NCBI GenBank assembly: GCA_027488975.1
Contig: JAIYAQ010000006.1
Location: 109,640-173,639 of the forward strand
DNA from: Cyanobium sp. E1_MAG_00006
GTDB taxonomy: Bacteria > Cyanobacteriota > Cyanobacteriia > PCC-6307 > Cyanobiaceae
Reading direction: 5' to 3'
Length of the DNA stretch: 64,000 nt
Below the pieces are notes generated by a model. The model was not told the DNA's origin, searched no databases, and saw only the letters and a program-made list of their open reading frames with translations. How positions within the stretch are numbered: the stretch's first letter is position 1; the number at the start of each line of letters is the position of its first letter. Shown piece after piece: positions 7,801 through 16,088 of the stretch. The translations under genes and the position numbers were made by a program.

Positions 7801-9423
7801 TCAGGCCAGTGCCGGCAGCCGGGGGCAGGCCTCCACGAGCGTGCGGGTGATCGCTGCCTGCGGGTCGGCCAGGAGCCGATCGCCGGGGCCCTCCTCCACG
7901 ATGCGGCCACCGTCGAGCACGATCAGCCGCTGGCAGAAGCCGCTGGCCACCGAGAGGTCGTGGGTGACGAAGATCATCCCCAGCCCCAGCCGGCCCTGCA
8001 GCTCCTTGAGCAGGGCCAGCACCTCCGCCTGGATCTCGGCATCGAGCATGCTCACGCTCTCATCGCAGAGCAGCACGCGCGGCTCCAGCACCAGGGCCCG
8101 TGCGATCGCCACCCGCTGCTGCTGGCCGCCGGAGAGCTGGCGGGGCAGGCGCTGCACGAACGCCTCCGCCGGCGTCAGCCCGACGGCCTCCAGCACGTCG
8201 CGGGCCCGGGCGCGGGCGGCGCCGCGCCTGGCTAACCCGTGGATCAGCAGTGGATCGGCCACCGCCTCGCCCACGCTCATGCGCGGATTGAGGCAGGCCA
8301 GCGGGTCCTGAAACACCATCTGGATCGAGCGGCGTGCCCGGCGCAGGGCTCGGCCCCGCAGGGTTCCCAGCTCCTGGCCCTGCAGCCGCACGGTGCCGCC
8401 GCGCACGGGCGTCAGCCCCATCAGCGCCCGGCAGAGGGTGCTCTTGCCGCACCCCGACGCCCCCACCACGCCGAGGATCTCCCCTTCGCGCAACTGCAGG
8501 CTGACGCCGTCCACGGCGCGATACCAGCGGCGCTGCCAGGGCAGCCCCGGCAGCGGATGCCAGCAGCGGAGCTCCTCGAGCTCCAGCAACAGCGGCGCCG
8601 CCGTGGGAGTTGGCGGCGTGGCGCTGCCTTCGCGGGTGCGGGCGGCCCCCACCAGCCGCTTGGCCAGGGCCGACTGCGGCGCCGTGAGCAGCTGCTGCGC
8701 CGGCGCCTGCTCCACCAGCCGCCCCTGATCGAGCACGGCGATCTGCTGGCACCAGCGGCCGGCCATGGCCAGGTCGTGGCTGATCAGCAGCAGGGCGCTG
8801 CCGGCTTCCTCGCACAGCTGGCAGAGCTCTGCCATCACCTGGCCCGCCACCGCCACATCGAGGCTGGTGGTGGGCTCATCGGCGATCACCAGCGCCGGCT
8901 GCAGGGCCATGGCCAGGGCGATCGCCAGGCGCTGGCGCATGCCGCCGCTGAATTCGTGCGGGTAGTTGCCGTAGCGCTCCGGTGTGATTCCCACCCGCTC
9001 CAGCAGCTGCTCAGCCCGCTGGCGCACCTGGCGACGCCGCCAGCTGGGGCGGTGCTCCGCCAGGGTGTCGCTGAGGTGATCGCCCACGTTCAGCAGAGGG
9101 TTGAGCCGCGTCATCGGGTCCTGGAACACCAGCCCCACCGCCTCGCCCCGCAGCCGCCGCAGGGCGCCCCGCCGCAGCGTGCGCGGATCCTGGCCCTGCA
9201 GGCGCAGCTCGCCACTGCACTGGCTGCCGGCCGGCAGCAGCTGCAGCACGGCGCGGGCCACGGTGCTCTTGCCGCAACCGGAGGGCCCCACCAGGGCCAG
9301 GCGCTCCCCGGCCGCCAGGCTCAGATCGAGCCCATCGAGGGTGGCGGCGCCTGCGCCCGGGTAGCGCACCACCAGCTGCTGCAGGCTGAGAACCGGATCG
9401 GGCTTGGACTCGGGCACAGGCAC
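7801..9423 (-). CDS. Fused peptide/nickel-type ABC transporter ATPase (DppD-DppF tandem)
   Basis: A 540-residue protein with two complete ABC ATPase domains. Domain 1: Walker A GPSGCGKST (~45), Q loop VFQDPMTRLNPLLNVG, signature FSGGMRQR, Walker B VIADEPTTSLD, switch LISHDLA. Domain 2: Walker A GASGCGKST (~325), VFQDPLACLNPRMSVG, signature LSGGQQQR, Walker B LLCDESVSMLD, switch FVTHDLS. In domain 2 the expected DEPTSALD reads DESVSMLD, keeping the Asp-Glu pair. The VFQDPxxxLNPxxxVG loop is typical of oligopeptide/dipeptide/nickel importers; fused versions resemble GsiA or YejF. Permease and binding protein are not nearby, so they must be elsewhere. It is the first gene of the operon leading into hlyD. 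Confidence 0.93.
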   Translation of the reverse strand: MPVPESKPDPVLSLQQLVVRYPGAGAATLDGLDLSLAAGERLALVGPSGCGKSTVARAVLQLLPAGSQCSGELRLQGQDPRTLRRGALRRLRGEAVGLVFQDPMTRLNPLLNVGDHLSDTLAEHRPSWRRRQVRQRAEQLLERVGITPERYGNYPHEFSGGMRQRLAIALAMALQPALVIADEPTTSLDVAVAGQVMAELCQLCEEAGSALLLISHDLAMAGRWCQQIAVLDQGRLVEQAPAQQLLTAPQSALAKRLVGAARTREGSATPPTPTAAPLLLELEELRCWHPLPGLPWQRRWYRAVDGVSLQLREGEILGVVGASGCGKSTLCRALMGLTPVRGGTVRLQGQELGTLRGRALRRARRSIQMVFQDPLACLNPRMSVGEAVADPLLIHGLARRGAARARARDVLEAVGLTPAEAFVQRLPRQLSGGQQQRVAIARALVLEPRVLLCDESVSMLDAEIQAEVLALLKELQGRLGLGMIFVTHDLSVASGFCQRLIVLDGGRIVEEGPGDRLLADPQAAITRTLVEACPRLPALA

Positions 9424-9546
9424 TCAGGAACGGCGACAGCAGCGCGCGCACGTTCCAGCAGCTTGACCGGGGAAGCAACACCTGAGGGCGGGAGGCGGAT
9501 GCTTTGTCTCAGCCCCTGCATACGATGGTCTGAAACGCAGCACTCC

Positions 9547-11919
9547 ATGCTTCAGGTGGTGCCCGACACGGCGGAGACCGCGGCTTCCGAGGCCGCGCCC
9601 GCAGCTGCTGCGGCACTCCTGGATGGCGTTCCTGCTGGGCTGAGCGGCCCGCGCTCGATCCGCTGCGCCGACGACTACGGCATCGCCCTGCCGGACTGGC
9701 TGCGCCGCTGCATCGAGCACGTGCCGCCCGGCGCGGGTGACAGCTGCCCCACCGACACCGAGGGGCTGCTCGCTTCCGCCTTCCACTTCGCTTATCAGCT
9801 GCATAACGGCCAGGTGCGGGCCAGCGGCGAGCCCTACATCTGCCACCCGGTGGCGGTGGCCGACCTGCTGCGCGACATCGGCGCCAGCGCCGGTGTGATC
9901 GCTGCCGGCTTCCTGCACGACGTGGTGGAGGACACCGATGTCACCCCCGAGGAGATCGAGGCGCACTTCGGCGCTGAGGTGCGCGGCCTGGTGGAGGGGG
10001 TCACCAAGCTGGGCGGCATCCATTTCACCAACAAGACCGAAGCCCAGGCGGAGAACCTGCGGCGCATGTTCCTGGCGATGGCCAGCGACATCCGCGTGGT
10101 GCTGGTGAAGCTGGCCGACCGCCTGCACAACATGCGCACCCTCGGGGCGCTGAAGCCGGAGAAGCAGCAGCGCATCGCCCGCGAAACCCGCGAGATCTAC
10201 GGGCCCCTGGCCAACCGCCTCGGCATCGGCCGGCTGAAGTGGGAACTGGAGGATCTGGCCTTCAAGATCCTCGAGCCGGAGGCCTTCCGCGAGATCCAGC
10301 AGCAGGTGGCCAGCAAGCGCTCCGATCGCGAGGAGCGCCTGGGGGTGACGGCCGGACTGCTGCGCGAGCGGCTGCTGGCGGCGGGGCTGGAGGGGGTGGA
10401 CGTGAGCGGCCGGCCCAAGCATCTCTATGGCATCTGGAGCAAGATGCAGCGCCAGCAGAAGGCGTTCCACGAGATCTACGACGTGGCGGCGCTGCGCATC
10501 ATCTGCCCGAATCTCGAGAGCTGTTACCGCGCCCTGGCGGTGGTGCACGACACCTTCCGGCCGATCCCCGGCCGCTTCAAGGATTACATCGGTCTGCCCA
10601 AGCCCAATGGTTATCAGTCGCTGCACACGGCGGTGATCGGCCGTCACCGGCCGATCGAGGTGCAGATCCGCACCGCCGAGATGCATCAGGTGGCGGAGTT
10701 CGGTATTGCGGCGCACTGGAAGTACAAGGAGGGAGGGTCGCCTGCTGCGATCGGCAACGACGCCGAGCGCTTCAACTGGCTGCGCCAGCTGGTGGATTGG
10801 CAGAAGGATGATGTCGGTGAAGACAGCAGCGACTTTCTGCGCTCGATCAAGGAAGACCTCTTCGATGAGGAGGTGTATGTGTTCACCCCCAGCGGTGATG
10901 TGGTGGGACTGCGTAAGGGCTCGACGGCGGTGGATTTCGCCTATCGCATCCACTCCGAGGTGGGCAATCACTGCCAGGGCGTGCGCATCAACGACCGCCT
11001 CTGTCCGCTGGCCACGCCGCTGCAGAACGGTGATTTCGTGCAGATCGTCACCGCCAAGTCGGCCCATCCCAGCCTCGACTGGCTGAATTTCGTGGCCACC
11101 CCCACGGCGCGCAATCGCATCCGCCAGTGGTACAAGAAGAGCCACCGCGAGGACAACATCACGCGCGGCATGGCCATGCTGGAGCGGGAGCTGGGCCGCG
11201 ACGGTTTCGATGCCCTGCTCAACGGCGAGGCGATGGCCAAGGTGGCCCGCCGCTGCAACCTGGTGGGCACTGAGGATCTGCTGGCCGCCATCGGCTTCGG
11301 CGGGGTGACCCTGCACCAGGCGCTCAATCGCCTGCGCGAGGAGCTGCGCCTGCTTTCGGCTGCGGCGGTGCCGGTTCAGAGCAATGAGGAGCTGGCCCGC
11401 ACGGTGTCGGCCCAGGGGGAGCAGGCCGCCGCCTCGGCAGCTCCGCCGGCCACCGCCCACGGCGACGCCAGCCCGATCGTGGGGCTCGAGGGTCTGGAAT
11501 ACCGGCTCGGGGGCTGCTGCAGCCCATTGCCGGGTGAGGAGATTTTGGGCACGGTCGCCCTTGGCAACCACGGCATCACGATTCACCGCCAAGACTGCGG
11601 CAACTTGGTCAACGTGCCTGCCGAGCGGCGCCTGCCGGTGCGCTGGAACCCGCTGGCGGTCGAGGAGCAGCGCCGCCGCTACCCGGTGCAGCTGCGCATC
11701 GAGGTGCTCGATCGGGTGGGTGTGCTCAAGGACATCCTCACCCGCCTCTCCGATCACCGCATCAACGTGAGTGACGCCCGCGTGCGCACCAACCCCGGCA
11801 AACCGGCCCGGATCGACCTGCGCGTGGAGCTGCTCAGCGCCGTCCAGTTGCGCAACACCATGGATCAAATCCGCTCGATGGCGGATGTGCTCGACATCGC
11901 CCGTACGGGGATCGGCTGA
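9547..11919 (+). CDS. spoT: Bifunctional (p)ppGpp synthetase/hydrolase, RelA/SpoT family
   Basis: A 790-residue long RSH enzyme. After an Ala-rich N-terminal extension (~70 residues) comes the HD hydrolase domain with His100 in [12 protein letters not shown] and the intact HDVVEDTD motif (124-131). The synthetase domain starts near RPKHLYGIWSKM (~289) and includes FKDYIGLPKPNGYQSLHT (~344), the nucleotide-binding block. A TGS domain covers ~442-505, followed by a helical/zinc-finger region with CCSPLPGE and a C-terminal ACT domain (~713-790). Both catalytic halves keep their hallmark residues, so it should make and degrade (p)ppGpp. The frame is open upstream to 8239 inside the ABC gene, but similarity begins after the ATG at 9547. 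It is divergent from the ABC operon. Confidence 0.96.
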   Translation: MLQVVPDTAETAASEAAPAAAAALLDGVPAGLSGPRSIRCADDYGIALPDWLRRCIEHVPPGAGDSCPTDTEGLLASAFHFAYQLHNGQVRASGEPYICHPVAVADLLRDIGASAGVIAAGFLHDVVEDTDVTPEEIEAHFGAEVRGLVEGVTKLGGIHFTNKTEAQAENLRRMFLAMASDIRVVLVKLADRLHNMRTLGALKPEKQQRIARETREIYGPLANRLGIGRLKWELEDLAFKILEPEAFREIQQQVASKRSDREERLGVTAGLLRERLLAAGLEGVDVSGRPKHLYGIWSKMQRQQKAFHEIYDVAALRIICPNLESCYRALAVVHDTFRPIPGRFKDYIGLPKPNGYQSLHTAVIGRHRPIEVQIRTAEMHQVAEFGIAAHWKYKEGGSPAAIGNDAERFNWLRQLVDWQKDDVGEDSSDFLRSIKEDLFDEEVYVFTPSGDVVGLRKGSTAVDFAYRIHSEVGNHCQGVRINDRLCPLATPLQNGDFVQIVTAKSAHPSLDWLNFVATPTARNRIRQWYKKSHREDNITRGMAMLERELGRDGFDALLNGEAMAKVARRCNLVGTEDLLAAIGFGGVTLHQALNRLREELRLLSAAAVPVQSNEELARTVSAQGEQAAASAAPPATAHGDASPIVGLEGLEYRLGGCCSPLPGEEILGTVALGNHGITIHRQDCGNLVNVPAERRLPVRWNPLAVEEQRRRYPVQLRIEVLDRVGVLKDILTRLSDHRINVSDARVRTNPGKPARIDLRVELLSAVQLRNTMDQIRSMADVLDIARTGIG

Positions 11920-11982
11920 GGATCAGTGGGCGACGGGGATGGCGTCGACCGGTTCGATGAACGCGATGAACAGCACGCAGGA

Positions 11983-11998
11983 GTGCTTGCTGAAGCAC
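11983..11998. terminator. Hairpin between convergent spoT and mazF-like genes
   Basis: A perfect 6-bp stem GTGCTT / AAGCAC with a 4-base loop lies 64 bases after the spoT stop and about 30 bases after the end of the convergent toxin gene. It has no following T-run, so it is at best a weak or Rho-assisted terminator. Confidence 0.25.
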
Positions 11999-12027
11999 GT
12001 TGCCGTGTGGGCCAGGCCGGCGGGGCC

Positions 12028-12423
12028 TCAGTGGCTGATGGTGTCCGGCTGCCAGGGCTCGTCCATGGCCAGATCCAGTGCCATGTGCAGTGCCCCCAGC
12101 ACGGCCTTCAGCTCCGCGCGAGTGATCCTCCCCAAGGGGCCGGCCAGTTGCTCTCGTTCCACGCTGGTGGGCAGCCAGGCCATGGCATGGCTGGGCTGAT
12201 GCAGACCCGTTTGCGCCGTTGCCGCGAGCGATACGGCCAGGGGATGGCCCGCGAGGCGTGCATCCGTGCTGATGGGCACAACGACCCACCGTTGACTGCT
12301 GCGTGTGGCGGCATCCGGGGCGATCACCAGCACTGGCCTGGCCTTGCTGTCGCCGAAGGCGCGATTGCGGGGCCAGGTGTAGAGGCGGCCGCGCTGGGGC
12401 TGGCTGAGATCCGGTTTAGTCAT
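12028..12423 (-). CDS. MazF/PemK-like endoribonuclease toxin
   Basis: A 131-residue protein with the PemK/MazF order: an opening strand RGRLYTWP, the KARPVLVIAPD segment (usual form xRPVLVVSpd), WVVVPIST, and after the variable loop a helix beginning REQLAGPLGRITRAELKAVL, equivalent to the conserved RLxxxiGxlxxxxlxxvxxAL end. These enzymes cut RNA when freed from antitoxin. The ATG at 12423 overlaps the upstream antitoxin gene by 8 bases, the classic antitoxin-toxin arrangement. A longer frame upstream (to 12534) lies wholly within the antitoxin gene and is not family-like. Confidence 0.8.
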   Translation of the reverse strand: MTKPDLSQPQRGRLYTWPRNRAFGDSKARPVLVIAPDAATRSSQRWVVVPISTDARLAGHPLAVSLAATAQTGLHQPSHAMAWLPTSVEREQLAGPLGRITRAELKAVLGALHMALDLAMDEPWQPDTISH

Positions 12424-12706
12424 CGAGCCGCTCAAGGCTGGCGCTCCCCATGGCAGTGGCAGCGGCTGCGGCGGCTGCGGCGTCACCGCCCTCCAGCCGC
12501 CCCAGCTGGTGATACGCCTGCTGCAGGGCCGCAAGACGGCGTTGCTTCAGCCAGAGCTCGAGCGCCTCGCTCAGCGCGGAGGAGCGGTTGCGCCGGTCCG
12601 GGCCGCAGGCGCGGTTCAGCTCCTCGTCCAGTTGCTGTAGCTGGGCTTCATCTAGCGAGATGGAGATCGACCGGGTGGCCATCGGTCTTGCCATGATTGA
12701 TGGCAT
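12416..12706 (-). CDS. Ribbon-helix-helix antitoxin of the MazF-like module
   Basis: Up to 96 residues. The N-terminal half ATRSISISLDEAQLQQLDEE has the strand-turn-helix pattern of CopG/ribbon-helix-helix DNA-binding proteins, followed by RNRSSALSEALELWLKQRR as the second helix. The C-terminal part is Ala-rich (eight consecutive Ala, residues ~76-83) and probably wraps the toxin. Such antitoxins normally repress their own operon. Starts at 12706, 12694 or 12682 are all possible; AGGA shortly before 12706 slightly favours the longest form. It overlaps the toxin gene by 8 bases. Confidence 0.75.
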   Translation of the reverse strand: MPSIMARPMATRSISISLDEAQLQQLDEELNRACGPDRRNRSSALSEALELWLKQRRLAALQQAYHQLGRLEGGDAAAAAAAATAMGSASLERLDD

Positions 12707-12763
12707 GAATCCTATTGGCTTTTGTGGCAGCCCTCTGCTGCTCTGCTTCTGGGTGCAATCCCA

Positions 12764-13576
12764 TCACTCCAGCAGCTCAGGATCGCTGTGGAGGATGTCC
12801 TCCCAGAACGACTGAAACCCCAGCCAGCCGTCCTGGGGTCTGCCGATGTTGCGCTGGGTGTAGGCAGCCCACTCCTCGCGGATCAGCTGCGGGCTGCCGG
12901 CCGCTTCGGCCAGCAGCTGGGTCTGGCAGCAGCGCTCCAAGGCGATGAACCAGAAGGCGGCGGCATCCACGCTCTCGCCGACGGTGAACAGGCCGTGGTT
13001 CTGGTGGATGGCGGCCTTGCCCTGCAGGAAGAGGTCGGCAAAGGTCTGGCCTGAGGCCTCCTCGAACACCACCTTGCCGCCATCCGCCTGGATCAGCTGG
13101 TGGTCGTCGAAGAACAGGCAGCAGTCCTGCGTGATCGGATCGAGGCGTTTGCCCAGGCTCGAGAAGGCCTTGCCGTAGGGCGAGTGGGCATGGGCCGCGG
13201 CGATCACCTCCGGCCGCCGCGCGTGGATGGCGGCATGCAGCACGAACGCGGCTCGGTTCACGGGCCGATCGCCGATCACCACCTCGCCGGAGTGGTTCAC
13301 CAGCAGCAGGTCGCTGACGCGCACGCGATTAAACGACAGGGCAAAGGGATTCACCCAGAAGTGATCCGGAAACTCCGGATCGCGGGCGGTGATGTGGCCG
13401 GCCACGCCTTCCCCAAACCCCATCCGGCCGAAGATGCGCAGCGCTCCGGCCAGGCGTTCCTGGCGATGGCGTCGCTCCTCCTCCACGTTGCTGAAACGCG
13501 GTGGCGAGAGATCCCGCAGCGGCTTCGGGGTGAGGGGGATCCCGTCGATTGCGCCTGGACTGAGTGGATCGGCCAT
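12764..13576 (-). CDS. Class II aldolase/adducin family protein
   Basis: A 270-residue protein with the class II aldolase/adducin fold. Zinc-ligand candidates are His129 and His131 in AAAHAHSPYG and His194 in IHQNHGLFTVG; the family blocks ALRIFGRMGFGEGVAGHITARD and ESVDAAAFWFIALERCC are present. In fungi and bacteria, related proteins with this N-terminal extension are annotated simply as class II aldolase/adducin domain proteins, and the substrate is unknown. It stands alone: the TA module lies downstream on the same strand and a small gene starts divergently at 13713. Confidence 0.88.
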   Translation of the reverse strand: MADPLSPGAIDGIPLTPKPLRDLSPPRFSNVEEERRHRQERLAGALRIFGRMGFGEGVAGHITARDPEFPDHFWVNPFALSFNRVRVSDLLLVNHSGEVVIGDRPVNRAAFVLHAAIHARRPEVIAAAHAHSPYGKAFSSLGKRLDPITQDCCLFFDDHQLIQADGGKVVFEEASGQTFADLFLQGKAAIHQNHGLFTVGESVDAAAFWFIALERCCQTQLLAEAAGSPQLIREEWAAYTQRNIGRPQDGWLGFQSFWEDILHSDPELLE

Positions 13577-13712
13577 GGGGCTTGTGCCGCTCTCACCATG
13601 CTCTCAAGCCCCCCGCCCCGTTCCGATCCGCCCACACAGCTCCGCCGGGTGTACCCCACTACAGATCCAGCGGCGTGGGCTGCCTAAAAACGCTGCACTT
13701 ACTGGAGTTGCC

Positions 13713-13901
13713 ATGACCTCGGAGCAGGCCGCTCAACTGATCGACGACACCCTGGATCTGGTGCACCAGCGCCTCGTGGAGCTGGAGCAGATGCAGCAGG
13801 GCCGGGCTCACCGCGCCCTGGCTGAGGAGTTCCGTGAATGGCGTCACCCCGATGGCGGCCACATCGATCTGATGATCTGCCCGTGTTTCCCCGCCGCCTG
13901 A
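13713..13901 (+). CDS. Small acidic hypothetical protein
   Basis: A 62-residue protein, MTSEQAAQLIDDTLDLVHQR and onward: two predicted helices, a central basic stretch QQGRAHRALAEEFREW, then HPDGGHIDLMICPCFPAA with two Cys. CTGGAG sits 8 bases before the ATG and is a plausible ribosome site. I do not recognise the family. The short length and lack of homologue checks keep confidence moderate. Confidence 0.5.
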   Translation: MTSEQAAQLIDDTLDLVHQRLVELEQMQQGRAHRALAEEFREWRHPDGGHIDLMICPCFPAA

Positions 13902-14055
13902 CTCCAGCTTCAGACCCTCCTACCCGAAGTTCGTGGACACTTTTTGCTCTGGTATGCAGCTGGATGCAGCCGCTCTACAGCCGTTAACAAGGATATGCAT
14001 GCCAGTGCAGCAGATAGGCCTTAGATTGCTGGCGGACAACACCCTTCCTTCCCTG

Positions 14056-14066
14056 CCCCCCCCCCC
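14056..14066 (+). repeat. C11 homopolymer just upstream of, or inside, the next gene
   Basis: Eleven consecutive C residues end 4 bases before the ATG at 14071. An upstream in-frame ATG at 13999 has AAGGA 5 bases before it, and from there the tract would be coding (a Pro run). Thus it either occupies the ribosome-binding position or is a frameshift-prone coding tract. Confidence 0.9.
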
Positions 14067-14070
14067 GTCA

Positions 14071-14679
14071 ATGTTGCAGCCAGTGGCAAGGCAGCGGCGT
14101 TCCGCCCAGAAGTGGTTAGCCGCTTTTGCTGCCGTGGTTTCGGCTCTGTTGCCCCTCAGGGCTTGGGCCCAGGCCAATCCGGCGGCCACTGCGTCGTCTG
14201 CCGCGAATGCGGCCGGAACCACGGTGAACAACCAAAATAATTCGCAGATCAACACCAGCACCTTCTACGGTTTTGGTCCGGGTATCAACTGTCCCACGCC
14301 TTCGTTCACTGTGTCCGGTTTCGGCGGTGGTGGAGCTGGTTCCAGCGCCGGCGATACGATTGGCGCCAATGTGAATAGTGATAACTACGGTGGAATCGTC
14401 GCGTTGACCTTGCCGATTGGCGGAGCCAATGCCGAAATCTGTAAGGAAATCGGTAAGGCGCAGGTGGAGGCTCTGAAGTCTCAGGCCATGCGCACCAATT
14501 TGGAAGCTGCCAAAACCCAGGCTGATATCAACTTGGTCACGGCCTTGAAATGCGTTGAAATCCTAAAGGTTGCTGTATTGGCAGGCCCTTTTCAGCAGGT
14601 CTGCGCCGGCGTGTTTCCCCGGGGGGTGAACGTCGTTAGCAGCCAAGGTGGACGCCAAGTCCAAACCTTCACTCCCTGA
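14071..14679 (+). CDS. Exported Ala/Gly-rich protein of unknown family
   Basis: A 202-residue protein from the ATG at 14071: a basic n-region (ARQRRSAQK), hydrophobic core and RAWAQA cleavage site make a clear Sec signal peptide. The mature part has an Asn/Gln/Ser-rich stretch (TTVNNQNNSQINTST), a Gly-rich stretch around GFGGGGAGSSAGD, then a helical Lys/Gln-rich C-terminal half with three Cys (ICKEIG, LKCVEIL, QQVCAGVF). No family recognised. An alternative start at 13999 with a better ribosome site would add 24 residues including PPPP from the C11 tract. It heads a series of exported proteins; the next gene starts 39 bases later. Confidence 0.7.
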   Translation: MLQPVARQRRSAQKWLAAFAAVVSALLPLRAWAQANPAATASSAANAAGTTVNNQNNSQINTSTFYGFGPGINCPTPSFTVSGFGGGGAGSSAGDTIGANVNSDNYGGIVALTLPIGGANAEICKEIGKAQVEALKSQAMRTNLEAAKTQADINLVTALKCVEILKVAVLAGPFQQVCAGVFPRGVNVVSSQGGRQVQTFTP

Positions 14680-14718
14680 ATCTCCGCGCTTTTTAGCTCT
14701 TCGCCTAGCTAGCCCCTC

Positions 14719-16059
14719 ATGTCTACCCTCCGCCGTTCTGTCACAATTGCTGGTCTTGCGACCATCGCCGTGATCGCCGGTTTGAGCCAGGCGCCGGCAA
14801 AGGCTCAGGCCAATGCGCTGCAGGAGTTGAGCCGTCAGATGATCGGCAGCAACTTCGATGGCATCACTAGTCCAACCACCTTGCCGGGTAGTCCGAGCCT
14901 TGTGCAGAGCGGTAGTGAGAGCAGCGGTCGCGTGGTTGTCGATCTCGTGGATCAGGAAATCCGCCGCCGAACCACCGCGCCCAGGTCGGTTGGCACGAAG
15001 AAGGCTGCGAAAACGGTGCAACTCTTGGTGCCGGTGCGCACCGGTCTTGAATTTGCCCAGATTGAGCAGCTGGTTCCTGGCGCGAAGATTCTGGAAATGA
15101 ATGGCGCTGTGTTTGTACTGGCCAGTGAAAATGCACAGGCCCTCCCCGTCTACCAACAAGGTCGCCTGTTGCAAGCCAAGCTTGGCGTTGCGTTTCAGCT
15201 TGCCTACAGCGATGGCCATCCTGATCTGAATCTAGCCTGGATGTCTGCTGTTCACGCGGATGTCGCTTCCGCTCCCAAGCCGGCTTCTCCGCAGCAGGTG
15301 GCTGCCGAAAAGCCGCCTGAACCCGTTAAGCCCGGCACGGCGAAGGATCTGGGTTTGGTGGTGCTACAGGCCCCTTGGGGGCACCAAGCCTCGCAAGCCT
15401 CGGCGGCTGCCCCTTCGCTACCGCCAACCTCTCGCCGGCCAGCACCCGATTCACGTTTGCTCAACAACATGGCAGCGATCGAGTCCAGTGCCACGGCAAC
15501 GCATGCCGTTCCGAAACAAGCTGATACTCAGCCCCCACTGTTGGCCGCAGCAGCCAGCCAGCCAGTTCTTGTGGCTCAGCCTCAGCCCGTTGCAGTGAAT
15601 GCTCCAGTTGCTCAGCCGCCATCCAATCGAAGCTTGCGTGATTCGCTGGCAGAACTGCGTGCCATGCGCCAGGCTTCAGCCGAGCCTGAGCCAGTTGCAT
15701 CGGCCCAGACTACTCCACCTGCACGTTCCGCATCTCTCGTTAAAGCTGTTGCCATCCTTCCCCATCAGGTTGGCAATGTAGTACTACTCAGTAGTTCGTT
15801 CATGGCTGTTAACCAAGAACTGGCTTATGTCTATGTGAAGCTGCGTGATATGGTTGAAGTTGCATCGTTGAATCATGTTACACCAGTGGTTGCTGTTCAT
15901 AACCGTGATGGACAGCTGCTGGCCCGTGTTGGTGTCTACACCAATACCCGCGTTGGAGGTCGGCTGCTCAATCAACAAATGCACATGTTGCGGCAGCAAG
16001 GTTATGAGGCGGAGCTTGTGGCCGGTAGCAACTGGAGTGCATCGGCGAGCAAAGGCTAG
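14719..16059 (+). CDS. Exported protein with Pro/Ala-rich linker, unknown family
   Basis: A 446-residue protein. Signal peptide: TLRRSVTIAGLATIAVIAGL with a cleavage site near AKAQA. An N-terminal folded part (~40-175) contains QLLVPVRTGLEFAQIEQLVPG and YQQGRLLQAKLGVAFQLAYS; a long Pro/Ala/Gln-rich linker (~180-340) follows; a C-terminal domain (~345-440) contains ARVGVYTNTRVGGRLLNQQM and QGYEAELVAGS. Both folded parts resemble SPOR-like domains (phenylalanine-poor, repeated two-strand/helix pattern with a conserved FxxxxxAxxLxxxL-type spacing), which bind denuded peptidoglycan or assist in envelope assembly; that is only a suggestion. It lies 39 bases after the previous exported protein and is convergent with the Cys-repeat gene. 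Confidence 0.72.
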   Translation: MSTLRRSVTIAGLATIAVIAGLSQAPAKAQANALQELSRQMIGSNFDGITSPTTLPGSPSLVQSGSESSGRVVVDLVDQEIRRRTTAPRSVGTKKAAKTVQLLVPVRTGLEFAQIEQLVPGAKILEMNGAVFVLASENAQALPVYQQGRLLQAKLGVAFQLAYSDGHPDLNLAWMSAVHADVASAPKPASPQQVAAEKPPEPVKPGTAKDLGLVVLQAPWGHQASQASAAAPSLPPTSRRPAPDSRLLNNMAAIESSATATHAVPKQADTQPPLLAAAASQPVLVAQPQPVAVNAPVAQPPSNRSLRDSLAELRAMRQASAEPEPVASAQTTPPARSASLVKAVAILPHQVGNVVLLSSSFMAVNQELAYVYVKLRDMVEVASLNHVTPVVAVHNRDGQLLARVGVYTNTRVGGRLLNQQMHMLRQQGYEAELVAGSNWSASASKG

Positions 16060-16088
16060 GCCAGAGCTGCCCCGCAGGTTGTGGTTTA

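Noticed and set aside
8239..9546. Upstream open extension of the spoT frame
   Set aside because: It lies antisense to the ABC ATPase gene and has no Rel/SpoT similarity; the family begins after the ATG at 9547.
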